DNA of 64,000 bases from VXYK01 sp965221585 (GTDB lineage Bacteria; Actinomycetota; Acidimicrobiia; Acidimicrobiales; Aldehydirespiratoraceae): positions 992,001-1,056,000 of the forward strand of contig OZ244898.1 of NCBI GenBank assembly GCA_965221585.1. Direction: 5' to 3'. This document shows positions 17,425-24,704 of this stretch, piece by piece. Made by a program: the position numbers and the translations under genes. Each line of letters starts with the position of its first letter. Position 1 is the stretch's first letter. Under the pieces are notes generated by a model that saw only the letters and a list, made by a program, of their open reading frames with translations, was not told the origin of the DNA and did not search any database.

Positions 17425-18453
17425 TCAGGCTGCGTTGTGGCTTGCGGTCCAGGCGAGCAGGTCCTCGTGGTGCCAGGTGTTGATGATGTTGTCGATCTCC
17501 ACGCCGCAGCGCGCTGCTTTGTCGGCCCCGTAGGGCTGCCATTCGAGCTGTCCTGTGGCATGGGCGTCGGAGTCGATGGCGATCTTGCACCCCCACCGCA
17601 CGGCGATCTCGAGCAGCTCCTCGGGCGGGTCCTGACGCTCAGGACGGCAGTTGATCTCGACGGCAGTGTCGAATTGTGCGCAGGCGGCAAAAACTATCTC
17701 CGGGTCGAAGTCGCTGGGTGGCCGTCCCGTACCGACCAGTTTGCGGTTTGTGAGGTGGCCGAGGATGTCGGTGTGGGGATTGGCGATGGCGGTGACCATA
17801 CGCCTGGTCATCACGTCGGTCGGAAGCCTCATCTTCGAGTGCACGCTGGCGACGACCAGGTCGAGGCGTGCCAGCATGTCGTCGGACAGGTCCAGTGATC
17901 CGTCTTCGAAGATGTCGACCTCCATTCCGGTCAGTACCCGGAACGGCGACAGTTCGGAATTGAGCGCCTCGATCTCGCCGAGCTGGCGCTCCAGGCGTTC
18001 TTCGTTGAGGCCGTGTGCGATCGTCAGACGTGCGCTGTGATCGGTGATGGCCATCCATTCGTGCCCCAGACCCATCGCCGTCTCGGCCATGGCACGCAAC
18101 GAGGCGCCCCCGTCGGACCAGGTGGTGTGGGCGTGGCAGTCGCCGCGGATTGCTTCCATCACTTCGCCGCCGACGCCGACGGGGACCGCGCTGCGCTCGT
18201 CGAGCTTGGCGAGGTATCCCTCGGTCTCGTCGTTGAGCGCTTCAGCGATGACCGCGGCCGTTGACTTGCCGATTCCGTCGAGTTCGGTGAGTGTCCCAGC
18301 CGTCGCTCGTTCGGCGATCTCAGCGTCGCCTACCTGCTGCACCACATCGATCGCCCTCTGGAACGCACGTACCTTCTGCGCTGGCGCCAGTTCCCGGTCG
18401 AGGTAGTGAATCGCCTGCTGTAAGGCTTGAACTGGCTCCATGTTTTCAACCAT
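17425..18453 (-). CDS. PHP-domain phosphoesterase with N-terminal helix-hairpin-helix region (PolX C-terminal-like)
   Basis: About 342 residues. Residues 1-100 resemble the HhH DNA-binding part of family-X polymerases (LTELDGIGKSTAAVIAEAL). The rest is a PHP metallo-phosphoesterase: GDCHAHTTWSDGG, MAITDHS, VVASVHSKM, ILGHLTNR, EINCRPER and IDSDAHA supply the metal ligands. No polymerase palm is present, so a nuclease or phosphatase role is likely. ATG 18453 is used; ATG 18441 is an alternative. The open frame upstream to 19020 is only the mirror of the repeat gene on the other strand. Confidence 0.85.
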   Translation of the reverse strand: MVENMEPVQALQQAIHYLDRELAPAQKVRAFQRAIDVVQQVGDAEIAERATAGTLTELDGIGKSTAAVIAEALNDETEGYLAKLDERSAVPVGVGGEVMEAIRGDCHAHTTWSDGGASLRAMAETAMGLGHEWMAITDHSARLTIAHGLNEERLERQLGEIEALNSELSPFRVLTGMEVDIFEDGSLDLSDDMLARLDLVVASVHSKMRLPTDVMTRRMVTAIANPHTDILGHLTNRKLVGTGRPPSDFDPEIVFAACAQFDTAVEINCRPERQDPPEELLEIAVRWGCKIAIDSDAHATGQLEWQPYGADKAARCGVEIDNIINTWHHEDLLAWTASHNAA

Positions 18454-18572
18454 ACCTGGCCTGAACCAGTGGTGGTCTGGAGGGTTTTTGTTCTTTGGTG
18501 TTGTTGCTTTTGTTCGGTTGTTCGGTGTACGGTCCGGCGCTGAACTTTGGCCTGTCTCTATAGGGAGCTGTG

Positions 18573-20520
18573 ATGTCTGTTGAAAGTATGACCCGGGGGG
18601 GGGGCCAGTAGGCTTCTTTCTGTTGTTGTTGCTTCGGTTTTGTTCGGTGGTTTGTCTGCTGCTGAGGCGCATGACTCGACGACGGAGAGTTATGAGGTTG
18701 AGGTTCCGGTCTATGAGTGGGTGACCGTGCCGGTCACCGCGACCCGTGAGGTGCCTGTGTATGGACTGGTGCCCACCGAGGTTGAGGTGCAGAAGGTCCG
18801 TGAGGTGCCTGTGTATGACTTCGTGCCCACGCAGGTTCCGGTTCAGAAGGTCCGTGAGGTGCCGGTGTATGGCTTTGTGCCCACGGAGGTGCAGGTGCAG
18901 AAGGTCCGTGAGGTGCCTGTGTATGACTTCGTGCCGACACAAGTGCAGGTGCAGCGAAGTCGTGTGGTGCCTGTCTACAACGAGGTCACCCGAACGGTGC
19001 GGGTTGCGCCGTTCCGCCAACAGGTCACTATTCAGCCGCCGTGTGAGTGGGCCACCGTGTATGGACAGCGGGTCTACTATTGCCCACCGCCGAGGACGTC
19101 TTGGCAGGACGTCTACAACTACACGACCGAGACAACCTATGTGCTGGCCGGTACCCGTACTGAGACTTACACCACGACTGAGACTCAGATGGTGTGGACC
19201 CGGACCGGTACCCGTACTGAGACTTACACGGCGACTGAGACCAAGATGGTGCGGACCCAGACCGGCACCCGCACCGAGACCTACACCACGACTGAGACTC
19301 AGATGGTGTGGACCCAGACCGGTACGCGCAGCGAGACCTACACCGTCACCGAGACCCAGATGGTCAAAACCCAGACCGGCACGCGTACTGAGACCTACGA
19401 CACCGGTACGACCCGGCTAGTCAAACGAGAAACCGGCACCCGAACCGAGACCAGAACACGAACCGTGCATACAGGCTGCCCCGCCGGATACTACGAACTG
19501 GACAGCCCCGACACAAAGGCATGGCACACCACCGGTGGCGGGGTCACGTTCAAAACCTCTTTTCTTTCGAACCACGGCGAACTCGTCAACTGGCAAGGAC
19601 CCCTAGACGATAACCACCCCAACTGCTACACCCCCGACCAGTCCGGAATCGGATTGAGCAAAATCGTCATTGGAGGCACCCAATACGCCGTCAAAGCAGG
19701 CAAAGTCGTCATCGACGGAGTGACCTACGCCGTCGAAGCTGGAAAGATCGTAGTCCAAGGGTATGCCAACCTTACCGAGACGCTCAAAGCCGCGATTGTG
19801 GCCCAACTCAAATCAGCGCTCGAAAGACTCGACGAAACAGTGGTAGCACCGATCTGCACGGACCTGTTGACGGGGATTGTGGTCAGCGGCGCTGCCGGCC
19901 TGATCCTGACGCAGGCTCTGACCACAGCGGTAGCTGCAGCAGGAATCGCCTTGCCGGCATTGGCCGTCGCTGCCGTGGCTACCGCTGCTGTTGGTGCTTT
20001 AATATTGGCAGGCTGTTCGCTGGCCAAGCCTTGGTACACACCGGATGCGCCTCCAACACCGACGGGTTTGTCTTTGGTGCCCGCTGACGGGTCGTTGCAG
20101 GTTTCCTGGGATGCTTCGCCGTCGAAGGACACCTTCAGGTTCGGGTACGAGTTGAGCTGGAAACGCTCCACGCAGTCATGGAACGATGCCAAAACAAAGA
20201 CGTTGAGCGACTCGACCACTTCATATCGGATCACCGGACTCACCAACAACACCGCCTACGACGTCACGATCGAAGCACACAACCTCGGTGGAACCTCCTC
20301 AGAAGTGACAGCCACCGCAAACCCAGCTGCCGCAACCCCAACCACGACGACCACGACGACGACGACGTTGCCTGAGACCGGCGATCCGTGGCGGGTCTAC
20401 GACACCAACCGCAACGGGTGCGTCGACCTGGATGAGTGGTGGGTAGCTATAAGAGACCACTCGGCTGCGAATCTCAGCTTCGCGACGCTGGCCAAAGTTG
20501 CCGCGAATCGCTGCTGGTAG
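18573..20520 (+). CDS. Secreted repeat protein with FN3 and EF-hand-like C-terminus; frame broken at a G10 run
   Basis: ATG 18573 has AGGGAG five bases upstream, but its frame meets TAG after a run of ten G. With nine G the frame continues as a perfect signal peptide (SRLLSVVVASVLFGGLSAAEA) into a frame open from 18640 to 20520. Numbering from 18640, residues 36-107 are four 18-residue units of the type REVPVYxxVPTxVxVQKV. Residues 171-265 are five 19-residue Thr-rich units of the type GTRTETYTTTETQMVWTQT. Residues about 408-459 form a long Ala-rich hydrophobic stretch, and 469-563 an FN3 domain. A Thr run and an EF-hand-like loop (DTNRNGCVDLDE, 588-599) follow. A surface role is inferred. 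Codons are richer in T than in neighbouring genes. Confidence 0.72.
18595..18604. repeat. G10 homopolymer in the signal-peptide coding region
   Basis: Ten consecutive G at codons 8-11 of the secreted repeat protein. Nine or twelve would keep the frame and ten puts it out. This is the classic form of a slipped-strand switch, though homopolymers are also a common sequencing error site. Confidence 0.95.
18745..18960 (+). repeat. Four tandem 54-bp coding repeats
   Basis: Units start at 18745, 18799, 18853 and 18907, each beginning CGTGAGGTGCC and encoding 18 residues of alternating Val and polar type. A fifth degenerate start follows at 18961. Confidence 0.9.
19150..19434 (+). repeat. Five tandem 57-bp coding repeats
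   Basis: Units start at 19150, 19207, 19264, 19321 and 19378, each encoding 19 residues beginning GTR(T/S)ETY. A partial sixth begins at 19435. The last full unit is the most diverged. Confidence 0.9.
20107..20315 (+). repeat. FN3-coding duplication, copy 1
   Basis: Aligns without gaps to 21100-21308 (offset 993). Bases 20197-20300 differ from 21190-21293 at one position only, so this is a recent duplication or gene conversion. Confidence 0.9.
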
Positions 20521-20643
20521 AGCCAGTTGTGACAATCTCCCCTTTGGCTTCACGACCTGACCAAGATGCCTGCATGTCATTGACGGAAACAGATACACCG
20601 CTTGCGCAGGGTGAACAGACTGCTGTGGCGTTAGGATCGCACT

Positions 20644-21333
20644 GTGGCCACGAGAGAAGCTGGCTCCAAGCCAACCACTACTAGAGTCCGCCGCGCGTTG
20701 ACCGGAACACGACACGCCGAGAAGCCGGCGGTGCCGAGGCGGTCTCGGGTACAGTCGGTTTGGGGTTCGATGCTCGCTGCTTTTTTGTTGCTTGTCACGC
20801 TTCGGGTCGCTGGGTTGTACTTGTCTGATTGGTGGGCGCTTGTTGCGGCGGTCGGTTTGGTTCTGGTCGTCGGGTTGGGCTTGTATCTACTGTTGAGGCT
20901 GTTTCCTTCACGTCGCAGGGACTCGAAACAGCGAGACTTCAATCGTTGGCAAGCCGTATTGGGTTACCTTGGGTGTGCTTTGGTCATGCTTGTGCTTGTG
21001 ACATTGTGGGGCCGGGTCGAGTCGTGGTACACCCCGGATCGGCCGCTTACGCCGACTGGGTTGGCGTTGGTTGCTGGTGACGAGTCGTTGGAAGTGTTGT
21101 GGGATGCTTCGCCGTCGAAGGACACCTTCGAGTTCGGTTATGAGCTGCGCTGGAAACGCTCTACTCAGGCCTGGAACGATGCCAACACGAAGACGTTGAG
21201 CGACTCGACCACTTCATATCGGATCACCGGACTCACCAACAACACCGCCTACAACGTCACGATCGAAGCACACAACCTCGGTGGAACCTCCTCGGAAGCC
21301 ACAGCTACCGCAACCCCAGCGGCAGCACCCTGA
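20644..21333 (+). CDS. Membrane protein with FN3 domain, paralogue of the repeat protein's C-terminal half
   Basis: A GTG start at 20644 with AGGA seven bases upstream. The 229-residue product has a basic N-terminus and about three membrane spans (roughly residues 41-60, 62-85 and 105-123). The junction WYTPDRPLTPTGL and an FN3 domain end the present frame. The same junction and domain occur in the preceding gene. The reading frame stops at TGA 21331, just before a Thr-rich and EF-hand-like module that its paralogue has in frame. It probably displays the FN3 domain outside the membrane. Partner and role are unknown. Confidence 0.72.
   Translation: MATREAGSKPTTTRVRRALTGTRHAEKPAVPRRSRVQSVWGSMLAAFLLLVTLRVAGLYLSDWWALVAAVGLVLVVGLGLYLLLRLFPSRRRDSKQRDFNRWQAVLGYLGCALVMLVLVTLWGRVESWYTPDRPLTPTGLALVAGDESLEVLWDASPSKDTFEFGYELRWKRSTQAWNDANTKTLSDSTTSYRITGLTNNTAYNVTIEAHNLGGTSSEATATATPAAAP
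21100..21308 (+). repeat. FN3-coding duplication, copy 2
   Basis: Partner of 20107-20315. Near identity in the 104-base core suggests exchange between the two neighbouring genes. Confidence 0.9.
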
Positions 21334-21497
21334 CCACGACGACGACGCCTGAGACCGGCGATCCGTGGCGGGTCTACGACAGCAACAGCAACGGGTGCGT
21401 CGACCAAAGTGAATGGTCGGTAGCGAAAAGCGACTACACGGCCACGAAACTCAGCACCGCGACGCTGGCCGAAGCTGCCGCGAATCGCTGTTGGTAG
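21333..21497 (+). pseudogene. Out-of-frame EF-hand-like C-terminal module of the membrane paralogue
   Basis: Read from 21333, this stretch encodes a short Thr run and then PETGDPWRVYDSNSNGCVDQ. It ends in AANRCW and a TAG at 21495, matching the end of the repeat protein. One extra base before 21330 (for example a fourth C in the CCC run) would join it to the FN3 protein. It is therefore a frameshifted tail or a sequencing error. Confidence 0.7.
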
Positions 21498-21591
21498 GGC
21501 CTAGCTGCGACAACTGCGCATCCCCTGGCGGACTCCGCCAACCGTCAACAGGCACCCACCAAGCGTGAACTTTGCATTAGCGTACGACACA

Positions 21592-21642
21592 GAGCCTCCT
21601 TTGTTCGTGTGAGTCACAACCCCACACTCACACAGGAGGCTC
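21592..21642 (+). promoter_or_regulatory. Long hairpin burying a Shine-Dalgarno sequence
   Basis: GAGCCTCCT (21592-21600) is complementary to AGGAGGCTC (21634-21642). Inside it GTGTGAGT (21607-21614) pairs with ACTCACAC (21626-21633), leaving a 6-base bulge and an 11-base loop. The outer stem contains the whole AGGAGG (21634-21639) that lies eight bases before ATG 21648. In RNA this would block translation of the small frame that follows. A second AGGAGGC near 21683-21689 could compete for the same GCCTCCT strand. Function is inferred. Confidence 0.65.
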
Positions 21643-21647
21643 ACCCC

Positions 21648-21743
21648 ATGACGCTGCTACCAACCTCTATGTCCACTACAGCTAGGAGGCCCAATCGACA
21701 GGACTTTGTCGGTGCGTCACCGTGGCCAGCGTCGGATTGGTAG
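21648..21743 (+). CDS. Possible 31-residue peptide behind the hairpin
   Basis: ATG 21648 follows an ideal AGGAGG at 8-base spacing and runs 31 codons to TAG 21741. The peptide begins MTLLPTSMSTTARRPN and ends GASPWPASDW. It has no signal sequence and I recognise no family. It may be a leader peptide, a small regulator or the remnant of a transposase start. The stop codon lies in the first 23-bp repeat. Confidence 0.35.
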   Translation: MTLLPTSMSTTARRPNRQDFVGASPWPASDW

Positions 21744-21827
21744 CCTAGTTTTCTGATAATTGGCAGCCTAGAAGACTGAGAAACAGTAGCGTATAAGTGC
21801 GAGAATTGGTAGTGTAGGGTAGTGGAA
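21736..21827 (+). repeat. Four imperfect 23-bp direct repeats
   Basis: Units begin at 21736, 21759, 21782 and 21805 with exact 23-base spacing. Their starts read ATTGGTAGCCTAG, ATTGGCAGCCTAG, AACAGTAGCGTAT and ATTGGTAGTGTAG. Units 1 and 2 match at 17 of 23 bases, while the others match at about 14. The array ends over the GTG start of the ATPase gene, so it could be an operator array or a decayed iteron set. Confidence 0.7.
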
Positions 21828-23096
21828 CTGGAGTATCAGCCTCGCATTGTGGACGGTCAACTCGACCGGTTTCTCGCGGGTCTGTCGGCGGTGTGTCTTG
21901 AGGGGGTTCGGGCGGTGGGCAAGACTTCAACCGCTTTGCAGCGGGCTCGCACAATCCATGATCTCGACGACCCGCAAACCATGGCGCTCGTCGAGGCAGA
22001 CCCCGGCCGGTTGGTGCGTGGCGATCCGCCAGTCTTCATCGACGAGTGGCAGCGCTACCCGTCATCGTGGGACCTTGTGCGAAGGGCTGTGGACCGTGGC
22101 GCAGGGCCGGGGACATTCATTCTGGCCGGGTCCGTCTCGCCGCAGAACCCGTCCACCCACTCTGGTGCCGGTCGCATCGTCACGCTGCGGATGAGGCCGA
22201 TGAGCCAATTCGAGCGCAACCCGGGTCCGAGCTCGGTGAGCCTCACCCGGTTGCTGGCGGGGGACCGCCCCGACATAGTCGGCGAGACCAATGCCACGCT
22301 TGAACACTATGTTCAAGAGATCTGCGCCTCCGGCTTCCCCGGTGTGCGTCGCGCAGACGCCGATGTGAGGCCCGATCTGCTCGACGGATACTTGGACCGA
22401 GCCACCGACCACGATCTGCCCTTGATGGGGCACCGGGTGCGCCAACCTGGGAACGTCCGCCGATGGCTCGCGGCCTACGCTGCGGCTACGGCAGGCACGA
22501 CCAGCTACGAGAAGATCAGGGACGCTGCCACCGGCGGCGAGTCCGCCAAGCCGGCAAAGACCACGACCACCGTCTACCGGGACCTGCTCGAGGCTATGTG
22601 GCTGGTCGATCCGCTACCGGCGTGGCTGCCGCTCGGCAACCCCATGAGTCGGTTGAAGCGTGGCCCCAAACACCACCTTGCTGACCCCGCGTTGAGCGCT
22701 CGGCTGCTCGAAGCGACGGCCTCAGGGCTGGTGAGCGGAAGCGTGTCGGTGCCCCGTGGCCTCGGTGTGGAGCCGCTGCTAGGGACGCTGTTCGAGTCGC
22801 TGGTCACCTTGGATGTGCGGGTCTACGCCCAGGCTGCGGGAGCGACTGTGGGGCATCTGCGAACCTGGAAGGACGACCGCGAGATCGATTTGATCGTTGA
22901 GAAGGACCGGCGGGTGCTTGCCGTCGAGGCGAAGCTGACAGCCACACCTGCTCGAGAGGACACGGCCCATCTGCGTTGGCTCGCCGAACGCCTCGGCCCC
23001 GATCTTGTCGACTCGATGATCGTGACCACCGGCCGCCACGCTTACCGAGACCGCGACGGGATCGCGGTCGTGCCTGCGGCGCTGCTCGGTCCTTGA
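21822..23096 (+). CDS. AAA-type ATPase with DUF4143 C-terminal domain
   Basis: A 424-residue protein of the widespread ATPase/DUF4143 family, whose role is mostly unknown. Walker A is GVRAVGKT near residues 28-35 and Walker B is VFIDEWQ near 70. Sensor-like GTFILAGS follows. The C-terminal part ends in a nuclease-like core, REIDLIVEKDRRVLAVEAKL, with the D-(D/E)xK arrangement. The start is a GTG inside the fourth 23-bp repeat. These genes are often patchily distributed and horizontally acquired, which fits the island. No antitoxin-like partner is visible. Confidence 0.85.
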   Translation: MELEYQPRIVDGQLDRFLAGLSAVCLEGVRAVGKTSTALQRARTIHDLDDPQTMALVEADPGRLVRGDPPVFIDEWQRYPSSWDLVRRAVDRGAGPGTFILAGSVSPQNPSTHSGAGRIVTLRMRPMSQFERNPGPSSVSLTRLLAGDRPDIVGETNATLEHYVQEICASGFPGVRRADADVRPDLLDGYLDRATDHDLPLMGHRVRQPGNVRRWLAAYAAATAGTTSYEKIRDAATGGESAKPAKTTTTVYRDLLEAMWLVDPLPAWLPLGNPMSRLKRGPKHHLADPALSARLLEATASGLVSGSVSVPRGLGVEPLLGTLFESLVTLDVRVYAQAAGATVGHLRTWKDDREIDLIVEKDRRVLAVEAKLTATPAREDTAHLRWLAERLGPDLVDSMIVTTGRHAYRDRDGIAVVPAALLGP

Positions 23097-23213
23097 GGTT
23101 CGGTGCGCGATGTTCAGGCGTACGGTTCCGGCGCGCGTTGACGGTGTCTTTGGGGCCGGGCGCGAGCCGTTGACTCAGTGGCCGGCGAAACCGAGAGGCT
23201 AGGACCTGGCCGG

Positions 23214-23546
23214 TTACAGGCGGGTGAAGTCAACCGTCACGAGAATCACCAGCAGGACGATGATGGCGGCGTTGATGGTGATCATCGGCAGTTTCCAACG
23301 GTGGTCCGAACGGTGGAACCGGCGGATGCTCACAATGTTGGCGACGATCGCCGCCAGACCCACTGGAATCCCGATCACGGGACCCACGCCTGCTCCGAAG
23401 CCCACCAGCGGAAACACGAACGGAATCAGCACATAGGTGAGGCTGCAGCGCACCCCGGAGATCACAACCGACTGAGAAAAAGCGCGTTCGGCAGAACCGG
23501 CATCGACGGTTGTATCGAGGCGACTGGGCGAGGTCACGTTCGTCAT
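23214..23546 (-). CDS. Small membrane protein of unknown function
   Basis: A 110-residue protein from ATG 23546, with AAGG just upstream. A polar N-terminus of about 25 residues is followed by three hydrophobic segments. These are VVISGVRCSLTYVLIPFVFP, a Gly/Val-rich segment GPVIGIPVGLAAIVANIV, and ITINAAIIVLLVILVTV at the end. The motif RRFHRSDHRWKLPMI lies in the last loop. Similar short proteins occur in actinobacteria without a known role. It is divergent from ychF. Confidence 0.7.
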   Translation of the reverse strand: MTNVTSPSRLDTTVDAGSAERAFSQSVVISGVRCSLTYVLIPFVFPLVGFGAGVGPVIGIPVGLAAIVANIVSIRRFHRSDHRWKLPMITINAAIIVLLVILVTVDFTRL

Positions 23547-23588
23547 TGCCTTGACGGTACCCGACAAGGTGACCGATAGCGTTGCGGA

Positions 23589-24662
23589 GTGGAGCGATTC
23601 GGATTTGTTGGGCTCCCCAACGCGGGGAAGAGCTCGTTGTACAACGCACTGGCTGGAGGCGGCGCCCATGCGGCCCCGTACGCCTTCGCTACCACCGATC
23701 CCAACGTCGGTGTGGCCAAGGTGCCTGATCCCCGGCTCGACAGACTCGCCGAGATGAGCAACAGCCGCCGGGTAGTGCCGGCCGCCGTTCAGTTCACTGA
23801 CATAGGCGGTCTTGTCGAGGGTGCCAGTCACGGGGAGGGGCTGGGCAACGCCTTCCTGTCGCACATCCGCGAAGTCGACGCCATCGTCTTCGTATTGCGG
23901 GCCTTCGGCGACAGCGACGTTCCCGGGGTGGCAGACCCCCTCGAACACCTCCGAATCGTTGAGATCGAGTTGGCTCTCGCCGATCTGGCCAGCGCATCCA
24001 AGGCGCTCGACCGCAACACTCGAATGCTCAAGGGAGACAGCTCCCTGCGGTCTGTGGTGGAGCTGCTCGAGCGCTGCGTCGGTCACTTGGGCGAAGGTGT
24101 GCCGCTGTATCGGGCCGACATAGCCCCAGAGGACCGCAAACAGCTCAAGGAGTTCTTCTTCTTGACCAACAAGCCGGTGCTCGCCGTGCTCAACATCGGT
24201 GAAGACCAGCTTCAACAGCAGGAGACGATAGCGGCGCCGGTCGTGGCGGAGCTCGACGGCGCGGAAGTCATCACCCTGTGTGTCCAGCTCGAGGCTGAGG
24301 CGGCGCAACTGGACAGCGGGGACCGTGCCGAGATGCTTGAAGCGCTTGGACTCGGCGACGGTGCGGTGCCCCAGTTCCTCACCAGTGCGTATCACCTGCT
24401 CGGTTTGAGAACGTTCCTGACGACGGGAGAAAAGGAGAGCCGTGCCTGGACCTTCCGCGCCGGATCGACTGCCCCTGAGTGTGCCGGTGTCATCCACAGC
24501 GACTTCCAGCGCGGCTTCATCCGGGCTGAGACGATCGCCTGGGATGATCTGCTGGAAGCAGGATCCTGGACGGCGGCGAAAGACCTCGGCAAGGTTCGCT
24601 CGGAGGGCAAGGACTACCTCCCAAGCGATGGCGATGTCATGGAGTTTCGTTTTTCGGTGTAG
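23589..24662 (+). CDS. ychF: Redox-regulated ATPase YchF (Obg-related)
   Basis: A 357-residue P-loop protein of the Obg/YchF family that binds ATP and associates with the ribosome. It starts directly with the P-loop FVGLPNAGKSSLYNALAGG. The G3-like DIGGLVEGASHGEGLGNAF and a coiled-coil insertion follow. A C-terminal TGS domain carries AWTFRAGSTAPECAGVIHSD and ends GDVMEFRF. The length is slightly below the usual 363. The start is a GTG at 23589 with a weak GCGGA ahead. Confidence 0.95.
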   Translation: MERFGFVGLPNAGKSSLYNALAGGGAHAAPYAFATTDPNVGVAKVPDPRLDRLAEMSNSRRVVPAAVQFTDIGGLVEGASHGEGLGNAFLSHIREVDAIVFVLRAFGDSDVPGVADPLEHLRIVEIELALADLASASKALDRNTRMLKGDSSLRSVVELLERCVGHLGEGVPLYRADIAPEDRKQLKEFFFLTNKPVLAVLNIGEDQLQQQETIAAPVVAELDGAEVITLCVQLEAEAAQLDSGDRAEMLEALGLGDGAVPQFLTSAYHLLGLRTFLTTGEKESRAWTFRAGSTAPECAGVIHSDFQRGFIRAETIAWDDLLEAGSWTAAKDLGKVRSEGKDYLPSDGDVMEFRFSV

Positions 24663-24671
24663 TCGGGTGAC

Positions 24672-24695
24672 AGCCTACCTACTGTCAGGTAGGCT
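24672..24695 (+). promoter_or_regulatory. Inverted repeat before the desaturase gene, candidate operator
   Basis: AGCCTACCT (24672-24680) and AGGTAGGCT (24687-24695) form a perfect 9-bp inverted repeat around ACTGTC. It fills the 42-base gap between ychF and the desaturase ATG. No T-run follows, so a repressor site (TetR-type size) is more likely than a terminator. Confidence 0.55.
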
Positions 24696-24704
24696 GGGCC
24701 GATC

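Noticed and set aside
18454..19020. A long open frame extending the PHP protein upstream on the minus strand, rich in His and Arg repeats
   Set aside because: It is the mirror image of the Val/Thr coding repeats of the secreted protein and lies before a proper ATG at 18453.
21648..21743. Remnant of an insertion-sequence transposase
   Set aside because: The hairpin and Shine-Dalgarno arrangement would suit one, but no transposase motif, terminal inverted repeats or target duplication can be seen.
21736..21827. CRISPR-like array
   Set aside because: Repeats are imperfect and contiguous with no spacers, and no cas genes are present; the Cas4-like nuclease is 40 kb away and stands alone.
23547..24497. 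An upstream extension of the small membrane protein opposite ychF
   Set aside because: ychF is unmistakable on the other strand, and only the part from ATG 23546 has membrane-protein character.
24672..24695. Intrinsic terminator of ychF
   Set aside because: The inverted repeat is not followed by a T-run and lies directly before a start codon, so an operator is the better reading.
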